Shown one piece after another: positions 21,573-33,867 of a stretch of 64,000 nt of DNA (the first letter of the stretch is position 1; the number at the start of each line of letters is the position of its first letter). The notes beneath the pieces were generated by a model. That model had not been told where the DNA came from. It saw only the letters and a program-made list of their open reading frames with translations, and did no database searches. The stretch is from the NCBI GenBank assembly GCA_964019135.1, contig OZ025250.1:49011174-49075173 (forward strand). The letters run 5' to 3'. A program made the position numbers and the translations under genes. This DNA comes from Arenicola marina. Taxonomy: Eukaryota > Annelida > Polychaeta > Arenicolidae.

Positions 21573-24500
21573 ATACCACAGTTCATATCACCACATAATA
21601 TAGTAGGAGTTCCTATATCAATGCTACACATACCACAGTTCATATCACCACATAATATAGTAGGAGTTCCTATATCAATGTTACACATACCACAGTTCAT
21701 ATCACTACATAATATAGTAGGAGTTTCTATATCAATGCTACACATACCACAGTTCATATCATCACATAATATAGTAGGAGTTCCTATATCAATGCTACAC
21801 ATACCACAGTTCATATCAACACATAATATAGTAGGAGTTCCTATATCAATGTTACACATACCACAGTTCATATCACTACATAATATAGTAGGAGTTCCTA
21901 TATCAATGCTACACATACCACAGTTCATATCACCACATAATATAGTAGGAGTTCCTATATCAATGCTACATATACCGCAGTTCATATCACCACATAATAT
22001 AGTATGAGTTCCTATATCAATGCTACACATACCACAGTTCATATCACCACATTATATAGTAGGAGTTCCTATATCAATGCTACACATACCACAGTTCATG
22101 TCACCACATAATATAGTAGGAGTTCCTATATCAATGCTACACATACCACAGTTCATATCACCACATTATATAGTAGGAGTTCCTATATCAATGCTACACA
22201 TACCACAGTTCATATCACCACATAATATAGTAGGAGTTCCTATATCAATGTTACACATACCACAGTTCATATCACTACATAATATAGTAGGAGTTCCTAT
22301 ATCAATGCTACACATACCACAGTTCATATCACCACATAATATAGTAGGAGTTCCTATATCAATGCTACAAATACCGCAGTTCATATCACCACATAATATA
22401 GTATGAGTTCCTATATCAATGCTACACATACCACAGTTCATATCACCACATTATATAGTAGGAGTTCCTATATCAATGCTACACATACCACAGTTCATAT
22501 CACCACATAATATAGTAGGAGTTCCTATATCAATGCTACACATACCACAGTTCATATCACCACATTATACAGTAGGAGTTCCTATATCAATGCTACACAT
22601 ACCACAGTTCATATCACCACATAATATAGTAGGAGTTCCTATATCAATGCTACACATACTACAGTTCATATCACCACATAATATAGTAGGAGTTCCTATA
22701 TCAATGCTACACATACCACAGTTCATATCACCACATAATATAGTAGGAGTTCCTACATCAATGCTACACATACCACAGTTCATATCACCACATAATATAG
22801 TAGGAGTTCCTATATCAATGCTACACATACCACAGTTCATATCACCACATAATATAGTAGGAGTTCCTAAAGCAATGCTACACATACCACAGTTCATATC
22901 ACCACATAATATAGTAGGAGTTCCTATATCAATGCTACACATACCACAGTTCATATCACCACATAATATAGTAGGGGTTCCTATATCAATGCTACACATA
23001 CCACAGTTCATATCACCACATAATATAGTAGGAGGTCCTATATCAATGCTACACATACCACAGTTCATATCACCACATAATATAGTAGGAGTTCCTATAT
23101 CAATGCTACACATACCACAGTTCATATCACCACATAATATAGTAGGAGTTCCTATATCAATGCTACACATACCACAGTTCATATCACCACATAATATAGT
23201 AGGAGTTCCTATATCAATGCTACACATACCACAGTTCATATCACCACATAATATAGTAGGAGGTCCTATATCAATGCTACACATACCACAGTTCATATCA
23301 CCACATAATATAATAGGAGTTCCTATATCAATGTTACACATACCACAGTTCATATCACCACATAATATAGTAGGAGTTCCTATATCAATGCTACACATAC
23401 CGCAGTTCATATCACCACATAATATAGTAGGAGTTCCTATATCAATGCTACACATACCACAGTTCATATCACCACATAATATAGTAGGAGTTCCTATATC
23501 AATGCTACACATACCACAGTTCATATCACCACATAATACAGTAGGAGTTCCTATATCAATGCTACACATACCACAGTTCATATCACCGCATAATATAGTA
23601 GGAGTTCCTATATCAATGTTACACATACCACAGTTCATATCACCACATAATATAGTAGGAGTTCCTATATCAATGCTACACATACCACAGTTCATATCAC
23701 CACATAATATAGTAGGAGTTCCTATATCAATGCTACACAGACCACAGTTCATATCACCACATAATATAGTAGGAGTTCCTATATCCATGCTACACAGACC
23801 ACAGTTCATATCACCACATAATATAGTAGGAGTTCCTATATCAATGCTACACATACCACAGTTCATATCACCACATAATATAGTAGGAGTTCCTATATCA
23901 ATGCTACACATACCGCAGTTCATATCACCGCATAATATAGTAGGAGTTCCTATATCAATGCTACACATACCGCAGTTCATATCACCACATAATATAGTAG
24001 GAGTTCCTATATCAATGCTACACATACCACAGTTCATATCACCACATAATATAGTAGGAGTTCCTATATCAATGCTACACATACCACAGTTCATATCACC
24101 ACATAATATAGTAGGAGTTCCTATATCAATGCTACACATACCGCAGTTCATATCACCACATAATATAGTAGGAGTTCCTATATCAATGCTACACATACCA
24201 CAGTTCATATCACCACATAATATAGTAGGAGTTCCTATGTCAATGCTACACATACCACAGTTCACATCACCACATAATATAGTAGGAGTTCCTATATCAA
24301 TGCTATACATACCGCAGTTCATATCACCACATAATATAGTAGGAGTTCCTATATCAATGCTACACATACCACAGTTCATATCACCACATAATATAGTAGG
24401 AGTTCCTATATCAATGCTACACATACCACAGTTCATATCACCACATAATATAGTAGGAGTTCCTATATCAATGCTACACATACCGCAGTTCATATCACCA

Positions 24501-24992
24501 CATAATATAGTAGGAGTTCCTATATCAATGCTACACATACCACAGTTCATATCACCACATAATATAGTAGGAGTTCCTGTATCAATGCTACACATACCAC
24601 AGTTCACATCACCACATAATATAGTAGGAGTTCCTATATCAATGCTACACATACCACAGTTCATATCACCACATAATATAGTAGGAGTTCCTATATCAAT
24701 GCTACACATACCACAGTTCATATCACCACATAATATAGTAGGAGTTCCTATATCAATGCTACACATACCACAGTTCATATCACCGCATAATATAGTAGGA
24801 GTTCCTATATCAATGCTACACATACCACAGTTCATATCATCACATAATATAGTAGGAGTTCTTATATCAATGCTACACATACCACAGTTCATATCACCAC
24901 ATAATATAGTAGGAGTTCCTATATCAATGCTACACAGACCACAGTTCATATCACCACATAATATAGTATGAGTTCCTATATCAATGTTTCGC
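21573..24992 (-). repeat. 57-bp minisatellite inside LINE endonuclease, about 60 copies
   Basis: Each unit encodes 19 residues on the minus strand: SIDIGTPTILCGDMNCGMC. At both edges the unit passes without interruption into LINE endonuclease coding sequence: CEKNIKRNIDIGTHTILCGD on the N-terminal side, CGDMNCGMCSLDRENGD on the C-terminal side. In a normal element this segment occurs once and carries the active-site motif GD(F/M)N. Frame is kept across all units because 57 is a multiple of three, but four units (near 22050, 22165, 22450, 22564) have TTA changed to TAA. Units at 21620-22018 and 22019-22418 form a 399-bp (seven-unit) duplication marked by shared rare variants. Confidence 0.95.
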
Positions 24993-25406
24993 TTGATATT
25001 TTTTTCGCATGTTCGATAAAAATCATTCCTGGCTTTCTCTGAGTTAGGTGCGCACACGTTTATGACATTTAGATGACAGCCATTAACATTTATCTTTACA
25101 GTAACCTGCCGACTCTCTCTATCATGTGACTCGCTAAGTAATTCGAAATCGACGGACTTTGGAATCAGGATTGCAACGCCACAGGAAGTTACAGACTTTG
25201 CAGGAGAGAAGTAAATGTCGCCGCTAAAGTAATTAAACTTATGACCCTTGCGGGTTGTTAAAAACGTTTCTTGAAGACATAGAATGTCAATGTTAATTTC
25301 TTCACACCAAGTGAAGAGGGCTCTTCGTTTTCTATTTGCATTTATGCCCCTAACATTTAGGGACAGTATGTTGCATGTCGAGTTCTTTCCCGCCAAAACT
25401 AAGCCT
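24993..25406 (-). pseudogene. LINE ORF2: endonuclease N-terminal part (Tx1/L1-like)
   Basis: The frame reads CNILSLNVRGINANRKRRAL, DILCLQETF, SCGVAILIPKS and INVCAPNSEKARNDFY. These are the LN..G, LQET (catalytic Glu), (R/C)GVAIL and VYAPN-type motifs of an apurinic-like endonuclease, in order and in one frame with the 57-bp array. No ATG precedes them: the frame opens at or before 25396 through AGGCTTAGTTTTGGCGG, so the true start is missing or upstream. In an intact element this domain nicks target DNA to prime reverse transcription. Confidence 0.85.
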
Positions 25407-25753
25407 AGGCGAAATTTATATCAAAATTTGCAGAACACTCTATTGTTTCATTCTATAAATTCAGAAACCTGATAAACATCGCCGTTTCGGCTGTGGTGTG
25501 GCAAACGTGTCTATCCCGCGACACCACAGAACTCGGTCGCGGCACTGCTACTTATACCAAAGCATCGCGAAGCACACAAACTGATGACGTTTACCACTAA
25601 AATGAATACTTGTGGTAAATTGATATCACGGACAAGGCTAAGAGACACTATTTGGCAGTCTGGCATGGGTGGAGTATAGATAAAAGAAGTCTTGAATGAT
25701 TCAAGGACTGATTCTTATTTGTAGTTTGACTTCTTTAGTTTTGGCGGGAAAGA
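25384..25753. repeat. 19-bp perfect inverted repeat at LINE 5' edge
   Basis: TCTTTCCCGCCAAAACTAA at 25384-25402 is the exact reverse complement of 25735-25753. The left arm is the first recognisable LINE sequence, so the right arm may be a stub of a second copy in the opposite orientation. The roughly 330 bases between have no recognised content. Confidence 0.6.
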
Positions 25754-26062
25754 GCTCTCTTGATCAGATCAGTCATTTATAATTTGTAACTGTAGCGAGC
25801 GGGGGTGTGAGTGCGGTGCACGCAGGCCGGCCCAACGACCACGTGTCACTATACACTGGCAGAACAGCGAATGTTGGTCCTTCCACAGTTGTAGAACTGG
25901 CCGCTCTCCGGGTTTAGAAAGACCCAGCATAGAAGGAGGCGGGGTGGGGGGGGGGGGGGCGATACCTAGAGTATCAAAGACACTCAAAGAGAGAGAAACG
26001 CATGAAGAGTTGAAATGTTGTACACGTTAGTCACGTGTACACGTTAACGCGCCGTCAGGAAC
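25754..26062. other. unassigned DNA with G-run
   Basis: A G homopolymer of about 14 lies at 25946-25959. A small imperfect hairpin (GTACACGT / ACGTGTAC) lies near 26022-26044. No gene. Confidence 0.5.
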
Positions 26063-26262
26063 GCAACATGATATGACAACTAGAGATTACAATATTCAAC
26101 ATGATATGACAAGTATAAATTATAATCTTCAACATGATATGACAATTAGAAATTACAATATTCAACATGATATGAGAAATAGAAATTACAATATTCAATA
26201 TGATATGACAACTAAAAATTACAATATTCAACATGATATGACAACTAGAAATTATAATATTG
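26063..26262. repeat. 33-bp minisatellite, 6 copies
   Basis: AT-rich unit built on ACATGATATGACAACTAGA and ATTACAATATTCA. Copies differ by a few bases. The length keeps a plus-strand frame open, which I regard as incidental. Confidence 0.9.
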
Positions 26263-26971
26263 GCATAAGTAAACTAATACATAAAATCTAAGTTGCCTTC
26301 TTCTGCACCGACTCCCAGTTGGTTCTATCAATCTTGACATTTTGTTCTGTACGCACAGAAAGGAGATATAGTCCACGGTAAGGTGTAACCGCTGTAAGAA
26401 AGCTTTGGCATGAGGAATGAACAATACTTACCAAAGAGTAACCATATGTACGTCTTAGTAGAATTTTTTTAAAGAAGGCCTAAACACTGCCAATAACAAG
26501 ACAGCCGTAGGCTGAAAGAACCGACAGAAGTAAGTTCTACCCACATCGTACATCTCTCTACGCCGTCTTTCACAAACTGGGATCCGAACCGCAACGTTTT
26601 AGCATCAATACTGAACGAGCGGTGGATATACTAGTCAAGAAAATGTCCATGGGCGACCGAGCGCATATAACCGGCAATTCGGGCCTAACAGACCATCAAA
26701 CGTGCCATTTGGGCTGCAAAGTGCCTTCAACGGGCCATATGGGCTAAATAGCGCATATACCGGGCAATCCGCGCACTCTAGTCGCTATGTAGGACAATTA
26801 CTCGGTTGGGTGGGGCGTTATGCGAGGCAAATTGCACGCTACAGGTTCTATGTCAAGCCATGTGCGCACTGCATTAAACAATATTAACGGAATTAAAGGT
26901 ACAAGGTACAACGTAACAAGGTACAACGTAACAAATGGACTTCTATTTTTTTTCATTGTATTTCCTTGTAA
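26263..26971. other. unassigned DNA
   Basis: No gene was recognised. 26655-26780 has loosely repeated GGGC..ATATGGGC-like motifs too diverged to call an array. Confidence 0.4.
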
Positions 26972-28080
26972 ACTTACAACAATGGAAACTATTACTTGTA
27001 TGTCAACTAAACGACGCACACGTTTCGGTACCGCAAAAATGTTTAAAATCAAGGTGTAGTATCTGTTCTTATCAGCTTAATATCTGATACGTGGCTCACT
27101 GAGCCACTTTGATGTTAAACTGATTTTTGGACATGGGCGAGGTGTAAGAGGCTTGCTCCACCCTTGCCATGGGTTGTCCTGGTATTTGTACCTGGTATGC
27201 GTACAGTGTCCAGTTAAATCGTACCTGGTATGTAAACACAGTCCAGTCACTTCGTACCTGGGATGTGTACAGTGTCCATGCACGGTCACTTCGTACCTGG
27301 TATGTGTACCGTGTCCATTCATTTCGTAGATGGTATGTTTACCGTGTTCAGTCACTTTGTACCTGTTATGTGCATAGTGTCCACAGTCGCTTCTTACCTG
27401 GTATGTGTACAGTGGCTACGGTAAGTTCGTATCTGCTATATCTACAGTGTCCAGTCAATTCGTACCTGGCATGTGAACAGTGTCCAGTCACTTCGTACGT
27501 GGTATGTGCCCTGTGTCCAGTCACTTCGTACCTGGCATGTGTACAGTGTCCACACTCACTTCGTACCTGGTGTGTGTACAGTGTCTGCAGTCACTTCAAA
27601 CCTGGTATGTATACGGTGTCCAGTAACTTCATACCTAATGTGTGTACCATGTCTGCAGTCACATCGTACCAAATGCGTGTACAATGTCTTGCATGTTTTT
27701 GGTGTGTACATATTACCAAAATGTCTGGTGTGTTAAATGAAGGATTTTCTTACTGTTTCCATGTTTTTCCTTTGTTTTAAAACGACGGTGTGAATGCCGC
27801 CCATGACATGGCCATCCCCTGCCGCCAATGACATGGCCATCCCCTGCCCCCCATGACATGGCCATCCCCTGCCGCCCATGACATGGCCGTCCCCTGCCAC
27901 CCATGACATGGCCATCCCCTGCCGCCCATGACATCGCCATCCCCTGCGGCCCATGACATGGCCATCCCCTGCGGCCCATGACATGGCCATCCCCTGCCGC
28001 CCATGACATCGCCATCCCCTGCGGCCCATGACATGGCCATCCCCTGCCGCCCATGACATGGCCATCCCCTGCCACCCATG
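26972..28080 (+). repeat. 1109-bp tandem duplication, left copy
   Basis: Begins at ACTTACAACAATGGAAAC and is repeated from 28081 at an offset of exactly 1109. I noticed only isolated differences (e.g. GATGTTAAAC versus GATGCTAAAC at 27112/28221). It contains about 16 diverged copies of a 33-bp unit (TTCGTACCTGGTATGTG...) at 27180-27700 and the first dozen units of the 25-bp array (27797-28080). The breakpoint falls inside that array at CATG|ACTTAC. Confidence 0.9.
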
Positions 28081-29189
28081 ACTTACAACAATGGAAACTA
28101 TTACTTGTATGTCAACTAAACGACGCACACGTTTCGGTACCGCAAAAATGTTTAAAATCAAGGTGTAGTATCTGTTCTTATCAGCTTAATATCTGATACG
28201 TGGCTCACTGAGCCACTTTGATGCTAAACTGATTTTTGGACATGGGCGAGGTGTAAGAGGCTTGCTCCACCCTTGCCATGGGTTGTCCTGGTATTTGTAC
28301 CTGGTATGCGTACAGTGTCCAGTTAAATCGTACCTGGTATGTAAACACAGTCCAGTCACTTCGTACCTGGGATGTGTACAGTGTCCATGCACGGTCACTT
28401 CGTACCTGGTATGTGTACCGTGTCCATTCATTTCGTAGATGGTATGTTTACCGTGTTCAGTCACTTTGTACCTGTTATGTGCATAGTGTCCACAGTCGCT
28501 TCTTACCTGGTATGTGTACAGTGGCTACGGTAAGTTCGTATCTGCTATATCTACAGTGTCCAGTCAATTCGTACCTGGCATGTGAACAGTGTCCAGTCAC
28601 TTCGTACGTGGTATGTGCCCTGTGTCCAGTCACTTCGTACCTGGCATGTGTACAGTGTCCACACTCACTTCGTACCTGGTGTGTGTACAGTGTCTGCAGT
28701 CACTTCAAACCTGGTATGTATACGGTGTCCAGTAACTTCATACCTAATGTGTGTACCATGTCTGCAGTCACATCGTACCAAATGCGTGTACAATGTCTTG
28801 CATGTTTTTGGTGTGTACATATTACCAAAATGTCTGGTGTGTTAAATGAAGGATTTTCTTACTGTTTCCATGTTTTTCCTTTGTTTTAAAACGACGGTGT
28901 GAATGCCGCCCATGACATGGCCATCCCCTGCCGCCAATGACATGGCCATCCCCTGCCCCCCATGACATGGCCATCCCCTGCCGCCCATGACATGGCCGTC
29001 CCCTGCCACCCATGACATGGCCATCCCCTGCCGCCCATGACATCGCCATCCCCTGCGGCCCATGACATGGCCATCCCCTGCGGCCCATGACATGGCCATC
29101 CCCTGCGGCCCATGACATCGCCATCCCCTGCGGCCCATGACATGGCCATCCCCTGCCGCCCATGACATGGCCATCCCCTGCCACCCATG
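28081..29189 (+). repeat. 1109-bp tandem duplication, right copy
   Basis: Same content and order as 26972-28080. Here the 25-bp array continues far beyond the duplicated part, to about 30803. Near-identity means a very recent duplication or an unresolved haplotype/assembly duplication. Confidence 0.9.
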
Positions 29190-30803
29190 ACATGGCCATC
29201 CCCTGCCACCCATGACATGGCCATTCCCTGCCGCCCATGACATGGCCATCCCCTGCCGCCCATGACATGGCCATCCCCTGCCGCCCATGACATGGCCGTC
29301 CCCTGCCACCCATGACATGGCCATCCCCTGCCGCCCATGACATCGCCATCCCCTGCGGCCCATGACATGGCCATCCCCTGCGGCCCATGACATGGCCATC
29401 CCCTGCCGCCCATGACATGGCCATCCCCTGCCGCCCATGACATCGCCATCCCCTGCGGCCCATGACATGGCCATCCCCTGCCGCCCATGACATGGCCATC
29501 CCCTGCCACCCATGACATGGCCATCCCCTGCCGCCCATGACATGGCCATCCCCTGCCGCCCATGACATGGCCATCCCCTGCCGCCCATGACATGGCCGTC
29601 CCCTGCCACCCATGACATGGCCATCCCCTGCCGCCCATAACATAGCCATCCCCTGCCGCCCATGACATGGCCATCCCCTGCCGCCCATGACATGGCCATT
29701 CCCCGCCGCCCATGACATGGCCATCCCCTGCCGCCCATGACATGGCCATCCCCTGCCGCCCATGACATGGGCATCCCCTGCCGCCCATGACATGGCCATC
29801 CCCTGCCGCCCATGACATGGCCATCCCCTGCCGCCCATGACATGGCCATCCCCTGCCGCCCATGACATGGCCATCTCCTGCCGCCCATGACATGGCCATT
29901 CCCTGCCGCCCATAACATGGCCATCCCCTGCCGCCCATGACATGGCCATCCCCTGCCGCCCATGACATGGCCATCCCCTGCCGCCCATGACATGGCCATC
30001 CCCCGCCGCCCATGACATGGCCATCCCCTGCCGCCCATGACATGGCCATCCCCCGCCGCCCATGACATGGCCATCCCCTGCCGCCCATGACATGGCCATC
30101 TCCTGCCGCCCATGACATGGCCATCCCCTGCCGCCCATGTCATGGCCATCCCCTGCCGCCCATGACATGGCCATCCCCTGCCGCCCATGACATGGCCATC
30201 CCCTGCCGCCCATGACATGGCCATCCCCTGCCGCCCATGTCATGGCCATCCCCTGCCGCCCATGACATGGCCCTCCCCTGCCGCCCATGACATGGCCATC
30301 CCCTGCCGCCCATGACATGGCCATCCCCTGCCGCCCATGACATGGCCATCCCCTGCCGCCCATGACATGGCCATCCCCTGCCGCCCATGACATGGCCATC
30401 CCCTACCGCCCATGACATGGCGATCCCCTGCCGCCCATGACATGGCCATCCCCTGCCGCCCATGACATGGCCATCCCCTGCCGCCCATGACATGGCCATC
30501 CCCTGCCGCCCATGACATGGCCATCCCCTGCCGCCCATGACATGGCCATCCCCTGCCGCCCATGACATGGCCATCCCCTGCCGCCCATGACATGGCCATC
30601 CCCTGCCGCCCATGACATGGCCATCCCCTGCCGCCCATGACATGGTCATCCCCTGCCGCCCATGACATGGCCATCCCCTGCCGCCCATGACATGGCCATC
30701 CCCTGCCGCCCATGACATGGCCATCCAGTGCCGCCCATGACATGGCCATCCCCTGCCGCCCATGACATGGCCATCCCCTGCCGCCCATGACATGGCCATC
30801 CCC
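28905..30803. repeat. 25-bp minisatellite, about 76 copies
   Basis: Unit CATGACATGGCCATCCCCTG plus CCGCC. Sub-variants with CGGCC, CCACC and CATCGCC cluster in 28905-29640; the right part is nearly uniform. The minus strand has no stop in any phase, so minus frames of several hundred codons are artefacts. Confidence 0.95.
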
Positions 30804-32444
30804 CGTGATGTACCACAGGCTCAACCTTTGATATAACCTGCCCAAGTCAGGCTCCAGTGGAGCCCACAATGTCCATAATTGCATTGTTAAAATATACAAT
30901 AAATCAGGAAGTTTCAGTGTCTTCTTGCAGTGTTTTCTTAATGTAAATGGTAACGCATTCAAACAGTTTTGGCCAAGTCAAAACAACGCTAGCTCATACT
31001 AATTTTCTTCTGTGCGTACTCGCTTATATTCCCGAGTAGTATCGTCCCAAGAATAAAGAAGAATATAAGCTAAAGTTGTTTAGGCGTCAGAGGCGTCGAC
31101 AGACGTACGCACGTACGCACGTACGCACGTGCGTACACATTGAGTTGTGCCGCTACGTGCCACCCTGTTGTTCGGGAGTAATTGTTTTTCATTTCATGTG
31201 CAGCATGTGCGTACACTTGGTAAAGTCTCTGGCTACGTCCCTGGGCGTGGCACCAACTGTTGTCTGCATTTCTTTTTTCCATTGAATAAAGCATATCATC
31301 AAATCAGTGTTATTTAAACCGTTTAACACAAGATATATGCCCGTGTCATTTAGGCAATAGAACACACGTCGCTTTATGGATGGGTGGTAAACTTTTAAAC
31401 TCCCCTAAACGAGGGTGAAAATTAAAAGGCAGCTACAGCTTGATGTCAGGCCAATAACATTGTCTAATGCCCAGCTAACTTGCACTATTGTTATATTCAC
31501 TTGACAGACAGTTTGACACCTCCGCTGAAATTATAAATTATAATCCCGAATTCGCAGGGTCGTGCCTAACAGTAGCTGCACATGATGGTCGTCTGGAAAA
31601 CCTAACTTCTTATTTACTTTCTGTTCGTCCTGTGTGGAGGAGTATTGTTTAAACAAAGGAATTTTGGAGGAATTGTCGCTTCTTTATGATATTTGATGGC
31701 TTTAGCCACAAATGTTCTCATGTTTATTCCTCACAGTTTTTGGACTTGGCATATCAGCGCACAATTTTGTGAGCAGCTTAATAATATATCTAGTATGCAT
31801 TTATCAAATTCAGCGCCAGATCTATGAGTAAAAATCATTTTATTTATTTTTTTTGTTTTAATTTATGGATGGAATTTAAAAAAAAATGTATTACAACAAT
31901 ATCAAGTGGCTCAGGCTTTGATGTGCTGACTTATGTAAACTTGTAGTTAAGTTAAGGTATCATCCTTACCAAAAGTTGGTGTCAAGATTAAATTGTCGGG
32001 AGTATTTCTCTGTATTTAACTACATTGCCAAATATAAGTAATCTGTGAAGGGAGCGTGTAATGTTGACCTTTTAAATATTTATCTCTCCTCTATACACTG
32101 TTCGTCAGTCTGTTACCAGATATTGAGTTATTCAGTTATTGAGTATAACATCCTACTTAAGTTGTTGGGTGTGGTGAGGTGAACTCATCACGGTCGTTTT
32201 ATCAATGGTAAATGCGTCAGTAAGTTAGTAGACTGCATAACAATTATCTGTAAGTGTTTCATTGTTGGGAACGTTTCTTACGATTGTGTCTAGGTTTCAA
32301 TCGCTTTTGTTATCTGGCTATGATGTCTATGTGCTGGGTTGGTGACGAAGATTCTTACTTATGTCTTAGCAAACCATTTTTGTAATCTCCTCTGTTATCT
32401 GGTTATTATCTTCTAACGCTTTTCTTATCTAATCCTCCCGGGTT
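30804..32444. other. unassigned DNA with an ACGTACGC microsatellite
   Basis: 31103-31136 is a self-complementary (ACGTACGC)n tract. 30810-30960 contains TACAATAAATCAGG and could be the tail of an old element, but I cannot name it. 31300-32440 shows nothing recognisable. Confidence 0.4.
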
Positions 32445-32648
32445 CAACCTTTAAAGATGACCTCACATGTATCAATGGGATACATAATTAGGAAGACAGA
32501 AACGCGCGCAGATATTGAACAGAAAACAGCATTTGGTTACAATTAAACAATGTTTATTGTATCGCATGTTAATGACTGAACACGCATCACTGCCAAGTCA
32601 AGCATCACTGCCAAGTCCAGCATCACCGAGAGCAACGTCGTCAGCGGC
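32445..32648 (-). other. 3' UTR of beta-propeller gene (shared dispersed sequence, copy 1)
   Basis: It lies directly after the minus-strand stop at 32649. On the minus strand AATAAA is present at about 32549-32554 (plus: GTTTATTG), a plausible polyadenylation signal. The block GCGCGCAGATATTGAA...CAGCATTTGGTTACAATTAA recurs at about 35355-35402 and, with changes, at 62250-62300. Confidence 0.6.
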
Positions 32649-33094
32649 TCACGACAAACAGTCTGTTGTTGTTGTAGTTTGTGACGTAGAGGAGGTGGTG
32701 ATGGGGGAGGGTGGGGGGGGGCATGGTATATACCAGGGGGTCACCTCCCTCAGCTCCACCCTGGTGACCGCCTCCCCCTCCTGGCTCACGGCGTGCAGAG
32801 AGTGACCCCACCTGTCACACACCACAAAGTGATCCCCGTTGCGGGTGATGTCCCAGGTGTCCGTGAGTCCTGGGAGGTCCAGGACGCGGCCCGGAGCGCC
32901 GTTCCCGGTGTACAGCACCAGGAGCCAGGTGTACGTCACCAGGATCGTGTCTTGGAGGACGGACACATACCTCGGCCGCCACCCCTCCCCCTGCACCTCC
33001 GGCGGCGTGTTGAGGGTGGCCACCACCCCGCCCCTCGCCACATCCACCACATGCACCCCATCCTTACAACAGACAGAGTGTCCGGCTGGGCTCC
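32649..33094 (-). CDS. beta-propeller (NHL-like) protein, terminal exon
   Basis: Acceptor AAGCCTACAG precedes 33094 and a TGA ends the frame at 32649. The protein reads GHSVCCKDGVHVVDVARGG, then VLQDTILVTYT, LPGLTDTWDITRNGDHFVVC and WGHSLHAVSQEG. These are repeated strand-turn patterns (D-G-x-h-x-h-x-D, G-D-x-h-h-V-x-D) of propeller blades as in NHL/TRIM-type proteins. The C-terminus is a short Pro/Ser/Thr tail. GC content is higher than the flanks. The start of the frame is fixed by the acceptor and by phase agreement with the exon at 33226. Partner and function unknown. Confidence 0.65.
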
Positions 33095-33225
33095 CTGTAG
33101 GCTTCGATACTATATGGAAAGACGCTATGTGGCAGTGTCTGGATCAACGTTTGGAGAACTTATCGGTGCTGGAATACTGGCCAAATCTCGAGTTAATAGC
33201 AAATGAAATATAAAAAGCCGTTTAC

Positions 33226-33348
33226 ATTGGCGCAATACGTCATTTTGACCAGAGACGTCCCATCTGCCTCCTCTGGCCAAAGATTCATGCTTAACGACAC
33301 CAAACGTGCAAGTCCCACCAACGATGTCATCGACGTCGCATTCCACAG
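33226..33348 (-). CDS. beta-propeller protein, internal exon
   Basis: Acceptor TTTCTTCCGCTAG; donor CCAAT|GTAAAC. The exon reads AVECDVDDIVGGTCTFGVVK, then WDVSGQNDVLRQ. It takes one base from the exon at 33505 and leaves one base for the exon at 33094, and both joins keep the frame. Content fits a propeller blade, without a diagnostic motif. Confidence 0.55.
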
Positions 33349-33504
33349 CTAGCGGAAGAAATACATTCGTCACGATTTTACTTCTGATTAGCTGACAGTG
33401 GTTTTCATCTGTAAAAGGGTATTTTATAGGTTATCCAAGACGAACTAGCATTAGTTGGTAAAATATGATCCTTGCATTTAGAAATAAACAAGTGAAAAAC
33501 TCAC

Positions 33505-33558
33505 CTGTGATATCCGTAATAATGAGTGTTTTGGAAGGTTTTATATATATAATGAAAG
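33505..33558 (-). CDS. beta-propeller protein, candidate upstream exon
   Basis: Strong donor ATCACAG|GTGAGT. The frame reads KPSKTLIITDIT, like a blade strand (h-h-h-T-D), and leaves the single G that the next exon needs. The upstream boundary (AAGCAG) is weak and abuts a SINE fragment, so the 5' end is uncertain. Earlier exons were not found. Confidence 0.4.
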
Positions 33559-33574
33559 CTGCTTGACATTTATT

Positions 33575-33705
33575 GAAGACTAATGTCCTAGGTTCGAATA
33601 CAGACCCAGGCACCTAATCTGGGGCGTGTATTTTATTCATTCATCCTTCATCGGGCAGTTTTACCCTTGTGTGCACAAAACCGGCGTAAACACCAATTCA
33701 TTTTG
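33575..33705 (+). mobile_element. SINE family C, partial copy
   Basis: CCTAGGTTCGAATACAGACC (B box) is followed by GGCACCTAATCTGGGGC, CATTCATCCTTCATCGGG and a tail with GTGCACAAAA and TAAACACCAATTCAT. All blocks are shared with the full copy at 38113-38300. The A-box half of the head is missing. Confidence 0.7.
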
Positions 33706-33867
33706 TTTCCCACATATATCTTGTAATTATTGCAGCGTAAAATGTATTTGGTGTTTTCTATGAGTAGAATATGACATGATCTGAAAAGGAGAAAGGTTCC
33801 CGAATCGGCGATTTGATGACACGTGACGACGCAGTGATAACGCCAACATGACGCATCGATGACACGC

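Noticed and set aside
22419..24971. Plus-strand ORF (MLHIPQFISPHNIVGVPIS repeats)
   Set aside because: Antisense of the LINE endonuclease array; the minus strand carries the recognisable domain on both flanks.
28822..30962. Met/Trp/Gly-rich minus-strand ORFs
   Set aside because: Shadow of the 25-bp minisatellite, open in all three minus phases.
31076..31285. Small plus-strand gene followed by AATAAA
   Set aside because: The frame begins in a microsatellite and has no domain or splice support; the AATAAA is probably chance.
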